Part shown: positions 48,261 through 61,829 of the stretch, in pieces
How the letters are laid out: each line of letters begins with the position of its first letter
Numbering within the stretch: position 1 is the first letter of the stretch
From: Parus major
Taxonomy: Eukaryota > Chordata > Aves > Passeriformes > Paridae
Direction: 5' to 3'
DNA: 64,000 nt
Assembly: GCF_001522545.3 (NCBI RefSeq)
Contig: NC_031771.1
Location: 27,897,782 to 27,961,781 of the forward strand
Translations under genes and position numbers: made by a program
The notes under the pieces: model-generated
Database searches by the model: none
What the model saw: only the letters and a program-made list of their open reading frames with translations
Told to the model about the DNA's origin: nothing

Positions 48261-50769
48261 AAATTATAAAAAATTATGCTGCTTCATGTTCTCAACCAGG
48301 CCCTTAATCCTGCTTGTAACATTATAAACGAGTCTATTCAGGCATCGATTGTGGCCCCAGTCCTGCCACCAGACTGTTTACAGCAGCCACACTGACTTAA
48401 AGGGATGTCCCCATGTGCACAGACCTTCATCTGGTTTCCTCCTTTCACACTATTCTGGTTTTGCACACTAACTCTGCTGGAAAGCTACAAAGTCAAAACA
48501 CCTGCACAAGAAAGGAAGTGCTACACACTAACACTGCACTAATCAGAACCCATTTACAAATCACTGCTATCTGCTATACCTTACTGTCACTTTTGAAAGA
48601 GGTGAAGGTTTTCTTCAATTTAGTATTTCAATTGCAGAATTTTAAAAGAGTTGCAAAGCCTTTTAAAGAGGCACCTCTCATGGTATTCCCCTCATGTACC
48701 CATTTTAACATCCATTTGAAAAATTAATATTGATGCTTTGAATTGCATATATACTTAAAATATCCCCGTGTCTCTTATTTTCCCTTTCACTGATTCAGCA
48801 ATACTGTCAGTTTCTGATGATTTAATGTAGAATATATGGAGCTAATTACAGAACACAAGACATCAAAAACTGTGGTTTTCTAAACATTATTTAATTGTCA
48901 TTTCACAAGCTGCTATTCACTGTGATCTAGGAAGTGGTTAGATGTAGGGCTTATTATCAGTTTAAATAAAAAGCCAAAGTGTGAGGCACTGGTTGTACCT
49001 GAATTTTCCAGCTCGTAAGAAATATGACTTTGTGTAAACTGCAGACACTGGGTAAAGTGGGGTTCAACAGAAAGAAAACAAAGTGATTTGCTGCCTTACC
49101 CTACTGGACTGAAAGATACTGGCTAACCACAAGTTTATATTTTGACCAAGTCAGAAAATGCTCTTCTGCATCCCCAACAAAGCACTACCTCAGAAATAAA
49201 CCAGATAAGAAGACAATTTAAGATGATATTAAAAAGGCATTATTTACAACCGATGATCACTGAATATATATTGTGGTATGGTTTTTCCAGGGCATGATGG
49301 ACAGACACTGCAAGAAGAGGGCAAGAACAGGGGAGGCAGGGGAGAGGGAAGTGACTTTGCAAGGACACTCAGCCAAAGAGGTCTCTGCATGGCTAATTCT
49401 GGTGAGATTTCTCCCACCTGCTCCCACAGGGAAGCCCCATGAGATTTTATTTTGTCTAAATAAAAACACATTCTGAAGGTTATCAATAATAAAAATGAAA
49501 CATAATTGAGATTTTCTGCATGAATTACACTTTGTTAAACAAGTTAAGTGACTGTGGTCACTTGCCATGCTTTGCAGAAGGAAGACTCAGTCTTGTATTT
49601 GGAGAAAATATTTTCTGTTTTTGTAAATGTTTATACATTTGAGATACCTAAATCCCAAGAAGATAGTATTATCATGTTCTTAGCCTTTATTTACTATTTA
49701 CTTTATTTAGCATTATTTACTATTTAATTTGAAGCTACTTTGCATCTTTCAGATTATCTGTGCAGTCCCAGTGGACCAACAAGGATCTGAATGAACAAAT
49801 TAGGATGCGTGAGCACTAATCACTTGGGGAATGGGAGGGAAGACAAATTGTCATTTCCAGTACATCACCATAAACTTAATGTAAATTGCCTGAATTTAGA
49901 TGAGTATAAATTCCCTTTGTAAGGCTATATTTCAGTTAGGAAATTAGAAGAGGATATTTTGCTATTTAACAATTCAGGTTATATTCTCTTCTCAAACAAT
50001 ATACTAGTATTAGATACAGGTTACCTTAGCAACTATTATGTTCTTAAAGAGAATTCTGAGAAACCAGGATACTTTAGCAAGTAACTAAAACATTGACAAC
50101 TCTTTTATTTTCTTATCTCCTACAATTCAACTTCTCCCACAGAAAATGAAACCAATTTTTTGGTATAACCACTGACTGTAATCTCAGAATGAGAGCATCA
50201 ATACTGTTTTTAACCTCATTAGCATCAAAGCTTAATTCCTCCAAGCAATCTCTACTTCATTACTGAATCTGGTCCATGGTATATAGTTCACTTAATTAGG
50301 AGATTGGAGGCATACATAGATGCTGGGCAGAACAATAATTTCAGTGTAATAAATACGTATAGGGAAACAATTATTTGTCAATTAATTAGCTAAAATATTT
50401 TTTAAAAAACCCCAAAAAACTGAAAAAACCCCACCAAAATCTATTTAGGATTGAATAATGTGACCATTATTGTGATGGTATGGTGTTGTTTTTCAGACTC
50501 ACAATACCTAATAGCTCCTGTTGAAGGCAATGGGAACAGCATGTTTAAAAATGTGTCACCAGTCACACTGTAAATGACAAAAATACTAGAATCAAAACTT
50601 TCGAAGATTTCAAGCCTATAAATTGGAAAGTATATGATTATTATTGAAATTTCTCTAACGTTGTAGATGACTAGAAATAGCATTAAAATGGCATGCAATA
50701 ATAAGTTCAAGTTGGTGCATTGTTAAAATAAGTTTAAAATACAATTATTCATCCAGTAAAGCCCACAGG

Positions 50770-51170
50770 AACACCATTTGTAACCAAATGACCTAGCCAT
50801 GACAGCTGGGTACTATAGCAACTGCCAGTTATCACCCCTTGGGTAACTTGACTATTATTTCTCTTTCTCCTCTGAACATCAATACTTGGCAGAAACAAAC
50901 TGCCATCCTTTTCCTGCAGAAAGAAAAACAGTGGAAATTGCCACTCTGCAAGAAGCCATGGCTATGGCAGACTGTAACTGGGGACAGAACACTGTGCATG
51001 ACAAAGCCAGAGCAGGGTATAAAAGATCTAAACCAAAAAATTCACATGCTGTACCCCATGCAAGATGTGTTCTTCCTTGCTCTCTTGGGGGATTCTCTAA
51101 CTATCTCTAATTGATTAGTGACTCTCTAATTGCTCAATTAGGAGATTACCTTTTGTAAGTATTTAACTAA
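50770..51170 (+). mobile_element. Possible solo LTR of an endogenous retroelement
   Basis: A block of about 400 bases is more GC-balanced than its surroundings and has a promoter-like box GGGTATAAAAG at 51015-51025. It is preceded by cttgggtaacttgact, and about 70 bases after the box comes ccttgctctcttgggggatt. This layout resembles avian ERV LTRs. No internal gag or pol sequence, clear TG/CA ends, polyadenylation signal or target-site duplication could be established. It could equally be unique intronic sequence. Confidence 0.3.
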
Positions 51171-54072
51171 GGACAATGGAGAAGTCTTTCGAAAGTAATT
51201 GTACTCTCATAATTTATTAGGCAATCAAATTTAGAAAAAATAAGAAAATAATGATGTTATTAAAATCACTTTTTTCAGATTTTCATCATGACTACACCTT
51301 AATTTTTTGTTATTATTTCAAATATGAACCACAAAATTTAGGCCAGTTCTATCTATAAAGTATTCAATAGCACTTTTGTATAGCACTGATTTAGTAAATT
51401 GTGGCTTTGTATGACTTCTTTAATGATGCTCCTTAGAATGACCTAAGTGTATGAAAAATATCAACAACTTTTTCAAAAGGGTCTGCACAGAAAAGTTGGT
51501 CCTGTTCATACTTTGATACCTTTTAATTGATTGATTTTGCAAATTCCTTTGTAATTTGTAAGTTTCAGGTGATTAAATATCAAGAAATTTTAAGGGTTTC
51601 TTTTTTTTCTTCTTTAAAAGTAAGTCTCTTCTCCAATTTAAAGAATTGAAAAACTTCCTGAAAATTTTTAGTTGTCTTTATATTGTTAACTTGACTATGT
51701 ATCTTTGATTTTTTGGTGAAGAAATGAGCTGTACTCTGAAATCCTTATACCAACAAACAATTCCAAAACACGGAATTTAACATTTCTAATGCACCTTAAT
51801 TCCACATTAATTTTGCATTAAAGATATACTGCTATTTTAGGCACCTAACTGCAAAGGGTTTTTTTCCTCCATGAAAGGTGCCTGTGACTTTCTTAAGCAA
51901 AAAGGGAAATAAATAAAGTAAATATAATATTTAAAGTTATAGACATTGACAGAGTACAAACAATGACAGAACTTAAAACTAAAAGATAAGAATTCTAAAC
52001 CAAAAAGGCATTACACAGTGGACTTAAGAACAGGAAGTATTTTATTACTAACTTTTGATTTCCCAGAACACCTAACATTGAAAAGCCCTACGACAAATAT
52101 GCACACACAAATCTGAAGAGTTCAGCAGATCAGAGCAATTTTAGAAGATAAGCAAAGGCAACCCTATAAACAGATTACATCTTAAAAGCTTACATGTATG
52201 TGGCTAACTGTCCTTCCAGTTAGAAAGTTGGAATTTATTTGTAATTTGATCCTTTCCCCTCAAGAAATATAGATGATGACTGAGAGGGTTTGATAATTTG
52301 GCCCAGCTAAGTTATCTTACTCTCCTTGGCTACCTAGTCATTTTGGTTCTGTCAGTCAGCAGGGAAGTTCAGGGTTAGTAGCAAAAATTTGTTTTCAAAT
52401 ATATTTTAAATCTTAGGGGTTTTCAAGCTTCAAAGACAGTGGCCTTTTAAACACTCACATGCAGGCCCAGTAAGAAAAATAGTGAAAATAAAACACTTGA
52501 ACATTCAAATTCAGGAATTGCATTTACTATGCCAACCATTCACCAAACTACGAAGATACTGATTTCTAACAAAATTTCCTTAGCACAGGATCTGTCTTTC
52601 TAAAGATAGGCATGATTTTTAGAGCGTGCTTGACATACCATTAGAAGAATATTTAGAATAAGAGATGTCCACCGACAAACTCAGAAGCTAAGTGCTATCA
52701 AAAGACACCAGAGCTAGATACTGAACAACAAATCACCATATTGATTTAATTATCTACACCACTACACTGAAAATCCCCAATCCTCCTAACACACTCAGAT
52801 GAGACCAAGAACTGCTGTAAGGGATGTCACAGTAGAGTTATTACGGAGTTCCCCCAAGAAACCCTTTTGCAGCTGAAAGGGAAAGGCTATTAGAATCTAC
52901 CAACCTCCACAGTGCCTGTAGGATTATACACAGAATTTCTTGGAAAGGCTGTGACATCTGCTTTTACACCTCCACCTTTCAAGTGCCTTTAAACTGTGTC
53001 TTTCATGCATTAAAACACACCCTTCAATATGAAGCCCAGCATTCTATTTCTCCTTGTAAATGATCATTGCTATTTTTCTCCTGTGATTTATTGCTCAGCT
53101 CAAAAGCAGAGTGAAATTAATAGCCAAGTCTCTGGAAATGTCTTTGGTCAAACAAACTGCCTTCCATTTCCACATGTAAGGTTTTTTAAATTTAGTTTTG
53201 TTTTTAAACAATTACAGTTCTTCAGCAACATCAGCCAGCTAGGAGCAAGCATGGAAGCAGCCTTCCTGAATTCCTTGTCTACCACCCCAGCCTGAGATAA
53301 TTGCAGGAACAGATGTGACAGCTTTTGATTTTCTAGACATTCCCATGAAAACAAAACTGAATGCTTTTCAACAACAATCCTGGCTTCTTCAGAAGAACCT
53401 TTCATCATCATCATTAAAATGGTTTTGAGCACTTATAGAAGCTAACAAATGACAGCTCATAATCCCCATCTGTAACACCAGAGGCCAGGTACTGCAAAGA
53501 CAAGACAGGTGCAAATTTTGGTATTCCCATAGCACTTATTATCTCTCCCTTTTTAGAAACAAAAGGATTTGTCTTAACACCACTACCAGTATCCCACATT
53601 AATCTTCCCACAAGCAAACTCTTACCCTGAAGCTACTATACAGTGTTATTACTCTGTCAAGAATTTTTCTCCTGAATTTAAAGAGGTGCTTCTATCAACC
53701 TGTGGAGCTAGATTCTGCAGTAAACCATCCACAGAAGCTGCTCCACAGCTGGGTTCATCTCAAATGTTTACAGCTGCCCCCATCAGAGCTCTACCATGTG
53801 AAAAATAAATTGAGAAGTTGCACTCTTCTATCTCAACTTCTTTCATTTCATTTCTGCCTTTTGCCTACCAGAATCATAGTAAGAAAATTCAGCACGGTAC
53901 AAACCACTCTAATTAGTTACTGCTTGTTTTGTTGGGGTGAGGCAATGGATGGGATTGTGGCACGACTAAGACACTAATAATGCGTAGGGACAGAGCAGGA
54001 AAGCACCTAAATGGCATAACTGAAAACTGTGGGGGTGCCTGAAACCTAGTATCAAATGTACATTTACTTACC

Positions 54073-54141
54073 TTTTTTTTTTTTTAGTTAGCAACCTTGT
54101 CAGAGAAAACATCTCAGTATTCAAAAGAAAAAAAAAAAAAA
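54073..54141. repeat. T13 and A14 homopolymers, 42 bases apart
   Basis: T13 at 54073-54085 and A14 at 54128-54141 flank a short unique segment. In single-stranded form the two runs could pair into a hairpin. Confidence 0.93.
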
Positions 54142-54347
54142 TCAGGACTATGCCAGTTACATGGGGATTACTTTGAGAATGGGATAGAATCACTTCACTT
54201 TGGAATTTGTAGAGAAGACATCATCATGCTTTCTCAAAAATGTCAATCCTGAAAATTGGAGAAGGGATAGTCAACTAGATTATTCTGTAGTATTTAGGTT
54301 ATAAAAAATAAGGGGTTCCATAAAAAAAAATTGGGGAAGAGGAAAGT

Positions 54348-54462
54348 GGTGTTGGGAATTCTTTGGGTTTTTTGTTTGGATTTTTATGTGGGATTTTTGT
54401 GTGTGGACTTTTTATTGCCATTTTTTTGTTTAGTTGGGTTTTTTGGGGAGAGGATGGTTTGG
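54348..54462. repeat. T/G-rich low-complexity stretch
   Basis: A run made almost only of T and G on the plus strand (gggttttttgtttgg, gggatttttgtgtgtgg, ttgggttttttgggg). On the minus strand, which is the transcribed intron, it is A/C-rich. No gene is visible. Confidence 0.85.
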
Positions 54463-57400
54463 GCTTTTTAAACCAAACATATTAAGTGAAAAGTAGCTCA
54501 TAAGATATTTAGTGATTAAATAGAATTTACAAATAATTGGGACACTGCATTCTTTAGGATAGATATGATCAATTAGATTGAACAAATAAACTTGAAGCAT
54601 GACTACAGAATAATCTTGAAATACTAAAGGAACATTTGAACATCACTGAATATTTCTGTTGAAGTAGCATCCAAAGCTCCATGACATCACTGAGTTTACA
54701 TTTTTATATACATACAGATTTCTCTTAAGTCATAGCCTTGCTTGAAGTGTTTTTTTGTTTGAGGACCCTCATAGAAAACCTTTGAATTTTTGAAAACAGC
54801 AGAGCACACAACATTAAAATTTACACTAGAACACTACAAAAAAAGTAAATGACAGACCATGTAAAACTCATTCCAAGTTAACTATGCATACACAAACTTC
54901 TCTGCTGAAATGCTATGAGACACTAATAAAGTTTTCAAATACTAAAAAAGAGTCCCTGACAATATAAATATTCATTACTAAATGGAAAGGTTATTAAATC
55001 CTTTGGGTAATTTACAGAAAATGAAGAAAAGAGTATGTATGTATGAAAAGAAATGAGTATGTCTCATGTATTTGAACTACTTTTCCAACATGTTTTCTAA
55101 ACTTTTTCACTTTTTAGGGCATTTAATTATTTCCATGGAATCATTCTATGGTCTGCTTTCATGTGGGAGGAGAGGGCTAATATGAGATCAAAGACCTTAT
55201 TTGGTACAATGAGCAATAAATGTCGCCAGGTTATCCTGGACAGTTGCATTATCCCATCTCTTGTTTATGGTAATAATTTCTGCTTGAAACAAGTTGACAG
55301 AGAGTAATCTAGCTTGGACATAATGCTCTGGACAACTAAAAGGAGAGTAATTTTCACGTCCATGTCATTTGTTGTGATTGCCCCTCAATACCTTCTTTCA
55401 AAAAAAAAAAAACAAAACAACTCCCCAACTCAAAAATTGGAATTTTAAGATTTATCTCAATGTTCCATAAAAAAATCCCACTTTGATACTTGAACACTCC
55501 TGAATTTTTCAGAAAGAAAAATGTATAGAACTTGTAAATAAAAAACCACCAAATCATGACATTTGCATTTAATTTTGAAATTGCCGCTATTTATTTAGCA
55601 ATAAGAAAATTAGCTGGTTTTTTTTATCTCTTGCCTCAGTGATACAGGACATAATACTCAATGAAGTTCCCAAATAAATGAGTTTAAATCTTAGTCAAAT
55701 ATATGATAAATCTGTAAAAATGTTTAATCCAAGGAAACTAAATTACTTTTTCCCACAAACAATGAAACAATTTGTGATTCTTTTCAGCCTGAGCCATTGC
55801 AAAACTAACATCACAGAAAAACACAAGGAACACAAAGGAAATGGCTTACACTACATGAGAAACTCCATTCAGATTTTGGCCAAAGGGAAAGGAACATTGT
55901 CCTTCAAAGTACAAAACTTGCTATCAGACAAGTATACTTACTCCTTTTAAGAACTAAATGACAGCACCAAAATGGTTCAAAATGTCATTCTTCCTTTCGG
56001 AGTCTCATAAAATCCTCACTGACACCTCAGCTTGTGAGAGGTTAAGGATACACCTCCATGGACTTCTGTGCAGGTCCAAAAGCTTACTAGATTCCTGTCT
56101 AACCTTGTCCCTCTGCAAGTCTGCTTCACACACAGAGATCTTTAAACTCTTCATGATGTCCCTGGGACAGCATGAGATACGGTCACAGGAAAAAAAGGCA
56201 TTATGAATTAATTAGAAAGCATACTTCAGAGGTTCTTTTGCCTCAACGACTTTTACCCCCCCACCACTCATTTTAGTCCCACTCTCAGTTTGAACTTTCT
56301 GCATTTTTTTGCTTAACTGAAGCATTTCACTCCTATCTATGTATTTTGGGGTAATATTTAGTGTCTCATCTAAGAAATTATCTTATCTAAGACGTTAAGC
56401 AAATATTTAATGCAAAATGGAGTCTCTAAGGAAAGAATTAGTTCCAAAACATATTTGATTTACAGTGAATTTTTGCCACATAGAATAACACATGGAATTT
56501 GCACTGAAGCATCTTTAGTAGCCTCTTCAATTATCTAGACTAAGGTTTCACTGTACCTAATCAGTGGAAACCCTGAACACAGAGGTTTTGTTTTAAGAGT
56601 CCTTCCCAGGACATGAAGGGTTTTCACAGTTCTTTTTCACTTCATGTAGCATTGCAAAGTGCTACATAACACTCATCTGCTCTGCTGATTCTTTGTACCA
56701 CCTGGGCTTAAACAACCCTGAAATAATTTTATTTCTGAAACCTTTTGACCACGTCTAAAGAGAGTGTAGAAAAATACTTGTTTAGGAAATCAATAATGTC
56801 CTTTATGATGTTTCCAGATGGATTTCCAGGTATTGCAGACGGAGTTAAGCATCTCTTGGGCTTCAGCACAAACATGTGAGAAACACACCTGATTGCTGTA
56901 AAATTGGTAGACTTGTGAGAGTTGTGAGAGGAAGTGCAAGCAGGGATGAGCTTTCCTCTCTGTTCTATTTTATGCACTTTTTCTATTAGTATTTTAATTT
57001 TATTTGCCTGTTTCAATCAAGAAGCTCAATTTAAAAGATTGCACTCAAAAAAAGTAACATGCTCAATCTTTAAAGAGCAAAGCTTAGCCAATTTGGATGA
57101 AATAAAGGAAGAATTATTAGATAGTTCTAAATGAATATTTATTTAATTTCCATTACTGTTAAAAAGCAAGAGCAATACTAACAAAACCTCTGCATCAAAA
57201 GAGGAAAAAGTAAAAGCAATTCAAACCAGACTACACTCTTGGATTGACACCCATGTAGCCAAACAGGTACTGCACCAAAATCCCAAACCACCTGCTAAGT
57301 CACTCTTAAACCAGGTCAGTCTTTAGACAGCTTCTTGAAGTTTCATCTTGCATAAAAGAGGGTTAAGTCTGTTCTTTTCAAAGATCTTTGGCATGATCTT

Positions 57401-58468
57401 TGATGACAAATGACATGCTCCCATATGCCAAAAAAGAAGGGGAATACAGTCACCCCCAGCTTCAACTTTAACTGGAGCTGCTTTGTTCTGAGTGCCCTGA
57501 ATAATTAATAACTACTTTGGCAATCAGTCATGCATTCCTTAATGGCACCTCAGGCATCAAGTATCCCATTCACCCGCTCCCCAACTAACAATGGACTTTA
57601 TTACATCAAGTTTTCTCTGCCAAACTTGTAACTGACATAGTTTAAACTAAACAAGTCACTAGGAAGACTGAGGCCCAAATGTGTAAGAGTTTGTAAGATT
57701 TCCCTCAATTTCATGTGGCTACTACAGGGGGCATGTGAAAAGAAGGGGGAAAGGAATGAAACATGGCTTGTTTTGCAATAGAGTTCTAGGAGGGTTTAGG
57801 TGGCACAGTGCTGCTGCCAAAATCATGAGTTTTAATAAATGGATAGCTGGTCAAAATTGAGAATCATCACCAGGCAGCCCTTACTGAATAAAGCAGCTCA
57901 CCAGCAAGCACAGAGTAAGTGACGGGGCAGAGCATAAAAGAGTGACAGAATAACAGCTGTGCTGAAGGGAGCATAATAATTTTGGAATAACATAAACAAT
58001 GTCTGCTTAATAGGAGTAAGATTTTTCAACACTTGCTTCCACTTCATGGTATTCCAGACAAAATTAAATTGTAAGTATTAAATGGAGGAATGAAACTGGG
58101 AGTAAGACCAGAATTACAGAAAGTTCCAGATGCAGTCACAGTACTCAATTTAAAATGGAAGAAATTAAAATTATTAAGCTCTGATAAGTTAGGATCTGAA
58201 GAAAAGTGTCATTTTTTTTCTCAGAGAACATTCTGCTTGTATACAGTATGTGCACTGCTTTTATGCAGCGCCTTCCAACCCCACATCAAACCTTTCTAGA
58301 GAATGATGTTGCATCCACTGACACTGGAATGGCTGTGGATCCTTTCTTTGGAGAAACTAAATCCTAGAAATAAAGTAGTCAGATCAACAGCCATTCTCCT
58401 ACTACTTATCATGTGAAAAGTTGGTTTGAAATATAATATACAAAGTAAAAAAACAAACTAAAAAAAAT

Positions 58469-58495
58469 TATATATATATACATATACACACACAA
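58469..58495. repeat. (TA)n/(CA)n compound microsatellite
   Basis: A short TA run passes into catatacacacacaca, preceded by an A-rich stretch. Confidence 0.9.
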
Positions 58496-59725
58496 TAAAT
58501 TACAGCAGATCTAAACAAAGCCATTTCTCTTGCTCTTTAAAAGACCTGAAAATGTGTCCAGTGCCCCTCTCTGTGTGTGGCCTTCAAATACAGAAACAAG
58601 CTTGCACTGTTTTATTTCAGTTTTGCTTCATTTCTCCCCAAACAATCTCTCATTGCTAGTCTACCGGGCATCTCCCCCTCCCCACTACTTGTCAAAAAAA
58701 AAAAAAAGAGGAAAAAAAATTAACTGTTTAGGACCAATTCATTGAACTGAATCTCTTAGTGAGTCAGTTATGGTTTTGCAAGAATTATTTAAAATTTAAA
58801 CTCATTCCCCTAGCTGACATATTTTTAGTGGGGGTGTGGGAGTGGGCCTGTAAATTTTATTTTCTCTTGAAAAGCTGGATGAGATAACTTTATAGTTGTA
58901 AAGAAATCTACTGTTTTTTGGCATTGGTTTTCAACTGCTTTGGGTACAAGAAGCAGATTTAATCTTGTAACTAAGCAATATCTATTTAATTTACAATCTG
59001 CTGTCTGAAATATGTAATTGTATTCTGCATGACTATTAGGACATATTTTTTGTTGAAAAAGATCACGGCTCTTTTTAGAGGGAGATTTAGAAATTAACTG
59101 ATAAGCAGTTTTGGGGCTCATTCCAAATTCTTATGACAGCAAGTGGGCTGCTCTTGTCCCTTGCATGTGTTAGGTGTAACTATTTTGAACATTAAACCAT
59201 TGCTTTGTGAGTGCTGGTAATTTAAATTTTCTAAGTTCTTTTCCTCATCAAATATTAAGGAATAAATTCAGTCCATTTGTACAGCATGACACAGAAATAA
59301 TTATACATATAATACTATTTTCAGGTGCCTTTGTTTAAGCAGTTCCACAGAAGTGGGATCATACATAAGTGAGACACATCGCAGGTAGGGTGTGATACTA
59401 GAGCTATGACAACGGAATTTGGCACCAGCCCCACAAATACATGTATTTAGTGATTTTCTTTCACTGTTTTCTAAAAGTAAATATACTAATTACATCCTGC
59501 CCTCAGGTGTACTGAAGTTTAAGCCTGGCCTTATTTCAAGTTTGGAGACTGACATTTTATTTAATTTTAAAGTTTACCATTTTCAGGTCATAGTATTCTA
59601 CTAGCAAAACTTATTCCAACTCATAAAAGAGTCAAATATGCAGATCAAACCTTTAGTACCTTTAGAAGTAGTTCTTCCTTAGGCATAAGTAGTTAAAAAT
59701 ATTTATAGGAAAACAACCCACATAA

Positions 59726-59756
59726 ATATATATATATATACATATATATATACACA
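59726..59756. repeat. (AT)n microsatellite
   Basis: An AT array with one cat interruption and an acacaaac end, in intron 3 about 1.1 kb from exon 3. Confidence 0.93.
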
Positions 59757-60832
59757 AACATCCCACTCCCAGTGCACTGACACCATCATCAGCATGCTAA
59801 ATATATTCTTCTCAATAACTGAAATTTTGCCAATGGAGAGAAGGAACAAAAATAGCAGAACAATAAAGCCAGCCAAGTGCATTCTGAGTGAAGCACATGT
59901 CAGTGGAGTTACAACATGGATTCTTTTGATCAATTTTTCACCGACCTTCAAGATATTTTCCACCAACCAAATACCACAGACCACAAGACTACTTAAGAGA
60001 TTCAAAGTGAATTATGAAGCATTTAACAAAAAAATACTCCTTACTCTCTTTAAATATGGAATATCTATTTTAAAACAAGTCAACTCCTATTTTCCTCCAT
60101 TTTAATGTTTCAGGACATTATCTCATCCTTAAAATTTTGTAAACATTTTTTTGCTGTCACAGATCTTTCATTTCATGAAAATAGTAACAGAAAACTGTTG
60201 ACAGTGAAATTAGTCACATTTTAGACAATGACTAGTTTAATATCTGTGATTTAAAGCTTTAAGCAACATCCAAGAGAAGCCTGAAGTACAGTTTACAAGG
60301 AAAATGTAGTGAAAAATGAACATTACGGATTGTTTTCTTTGTCTCTATAATAAAACTATCTAGAATCAGAAGAACTCTTCTGTTTGGGAACTAGGTATAA
60401 TCATCTGGTTAGGTTTATCTAATAGCAGCTGACTAATGAAAACATTAATCTCTTCAGCTTATTTTCTGTAACTTCTCAAGTCCTCTTTCAACATCACACT
60501 GCTGATTCATAAACTTATCTGTCTTTTTCTCAAAGCTGGAATTCTTTCTTTTTTTCCACAGTATAGTATTAGGAATGCAAACATTTTACTGAATTTTCCA
60601 CACAAACCACCAAGCCCACAACTTCCTAGTCTAAAGCCATCCAAAAAGAACCACAGGAACACTCAGTTAAAAAACAGAAACAAAATGTACAATTCAGGAA
60701 GACAGATTGCACACTGTTATTATTATTAAGGAATAAACAATAATTAATCTTACCCTATTAAAAGATTCTTTTGAGCCACCACTTCAAAGATTTTGTATCC
60801 TGAAATGTTTTGATCTGAAACATGTTACTTAC

Positions 60833-61013
60833 TGGCATAAGAAGTGTATAATGGATGCAGAATCCAGGTTCAGAAGGAAAATATTCATCAGACACAAATC
60901 TTATTCTGATCTGGTTTCCTTTGGAGATTTGTCTGCTTGGCACACTACTGGAACCACACCAGCGCCCTAAAACAGTGCCATCACTGGGCTCTTCAACTTC
61001 TACAAAGTCATAC
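60833..61013 (-). CDS. PDGFC: PDGFC exon 3: C-terminal half of the CUB domain
   Basis: This 181-base coding exon supplies the last base of a lysine codon and then 60 codons, from YDFVEVEEPSDG to HYTLLMP. That is the second half of the CUB domain, which in PDGF-C keeps the growth factor domain latent and must be cleaved off outside the cell. Visible CUB features are the aromatic/acidic YDFVEVE strand, the two cysteines (RWCG and GFCIHY) that form the second CUB disulfide, and the highly conserved IRFVSDEYFPSEPGF stretch. The acceptor is a pyrimidine-rich tract ending ttctgttcag, just above 61013. The donor is a consensus gtaagt immediately below 60833. The exon is intact and differs from human only by conservative changes. 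Identification is near certain. Confidence 0.97.
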
Positions 61014-61829
61014 CTGAACAGAAAATACAATAAAATGTTTATTTACTTACAGAAATTCCATAAAATTCCTAATTTAACCAATAAACTGACTCTGCAATTT
61101 TTTATTTTTTAAACGCTAAAAGTATGCAGCTAGAGGCAGCTATTTTAAACTTAGCTCCCAAGTTGCTACTGACTTACATACATAATAAAACCATGCAGTG
61201 AGGTTAAAAAAATAAAAGCAGAGTAAGCATTTTGAAGAGACCCAAGTGTATGGTTTTGCTTCTTGTACAGAAAGCAATTACCACATGTGTGACAGGGCAG
61301 AATAAAGTCAGAGGAAAAAAAAGACTGTAATTGCCTGAGTGGCACAGTACCTCGTACTGCAATTTCACCAGCAGTACACTGCATGCCCCCAGTGAAAGTC
61401 TGGGGGCTTTTTGGGATGGAAAATTCCCTCTCCTATAATGTCCAGGGTGAATAACCTCCTAAAGGTTAAGTTAAGGCTTATTATATCCCAACAAAACGTT
61501 TGTTGAGCAAAAACCTAGACCTCACCACATGTCAGAAAGAACCTGGTATTGTAGAAATATTGACAAGAGACATATGGGTAGGGAACTTTGAGAGAATGAA
61601 ACATATGAAGTTTGATTTAGTTTCATTGCTTTTAACAAGTTGTCTGGAAATCCCTGGGGATCGGTGAACAACCAGATCCATGAAAGGTAACTAAGACATG
61701 CCAGTCAATCATCAATAAGCTTCAGCATGGCATACAAATGTCTTCATTTCCACTGGAAATATTTAGGGGGTTCCCAAGTCATAAAAACACGGAAAGCCAC
61801 TGCTCTAGAAGGGACATCTGGTTTCAGTG

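Larger units (their letters stand above)
35555..60832 (-). other. PDGFC: PDGFC intron 3 (about 25.3 kb)
   Basis: The intron runs from donor gtaagt at exon 3 to acceptor gattgcag at exon 4. It is largely unique AT-rich sequence. Listed separately are probable CR1 tails at 40.76 and 47.0 kb, a possible LTR near 51 kb, AT microsatellites at 43.9, 58.5 and 59.7 kb, A-rich DNA at 41.43-41.50 kb and a T/G-rich stretch at 54.35-54.46 kb. Open frames inside it reach at most about 100 codons, have opposite-strand partners, and match nothing I recognise. Confidence 0.93.

Noticed and set aside
48413..48727. 104-codon plus frame in intron 3
   Set aside because: No recognised domain, antisense to PDGFC, and amino acid composition typical of chance frames.
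61385..61412. Hairpin plus T-run as a Rho-independent terminator
   Set aside because: The window is vertebrate intronic DNA, where this mechanism does not apply; kept only as a structural curiosity.
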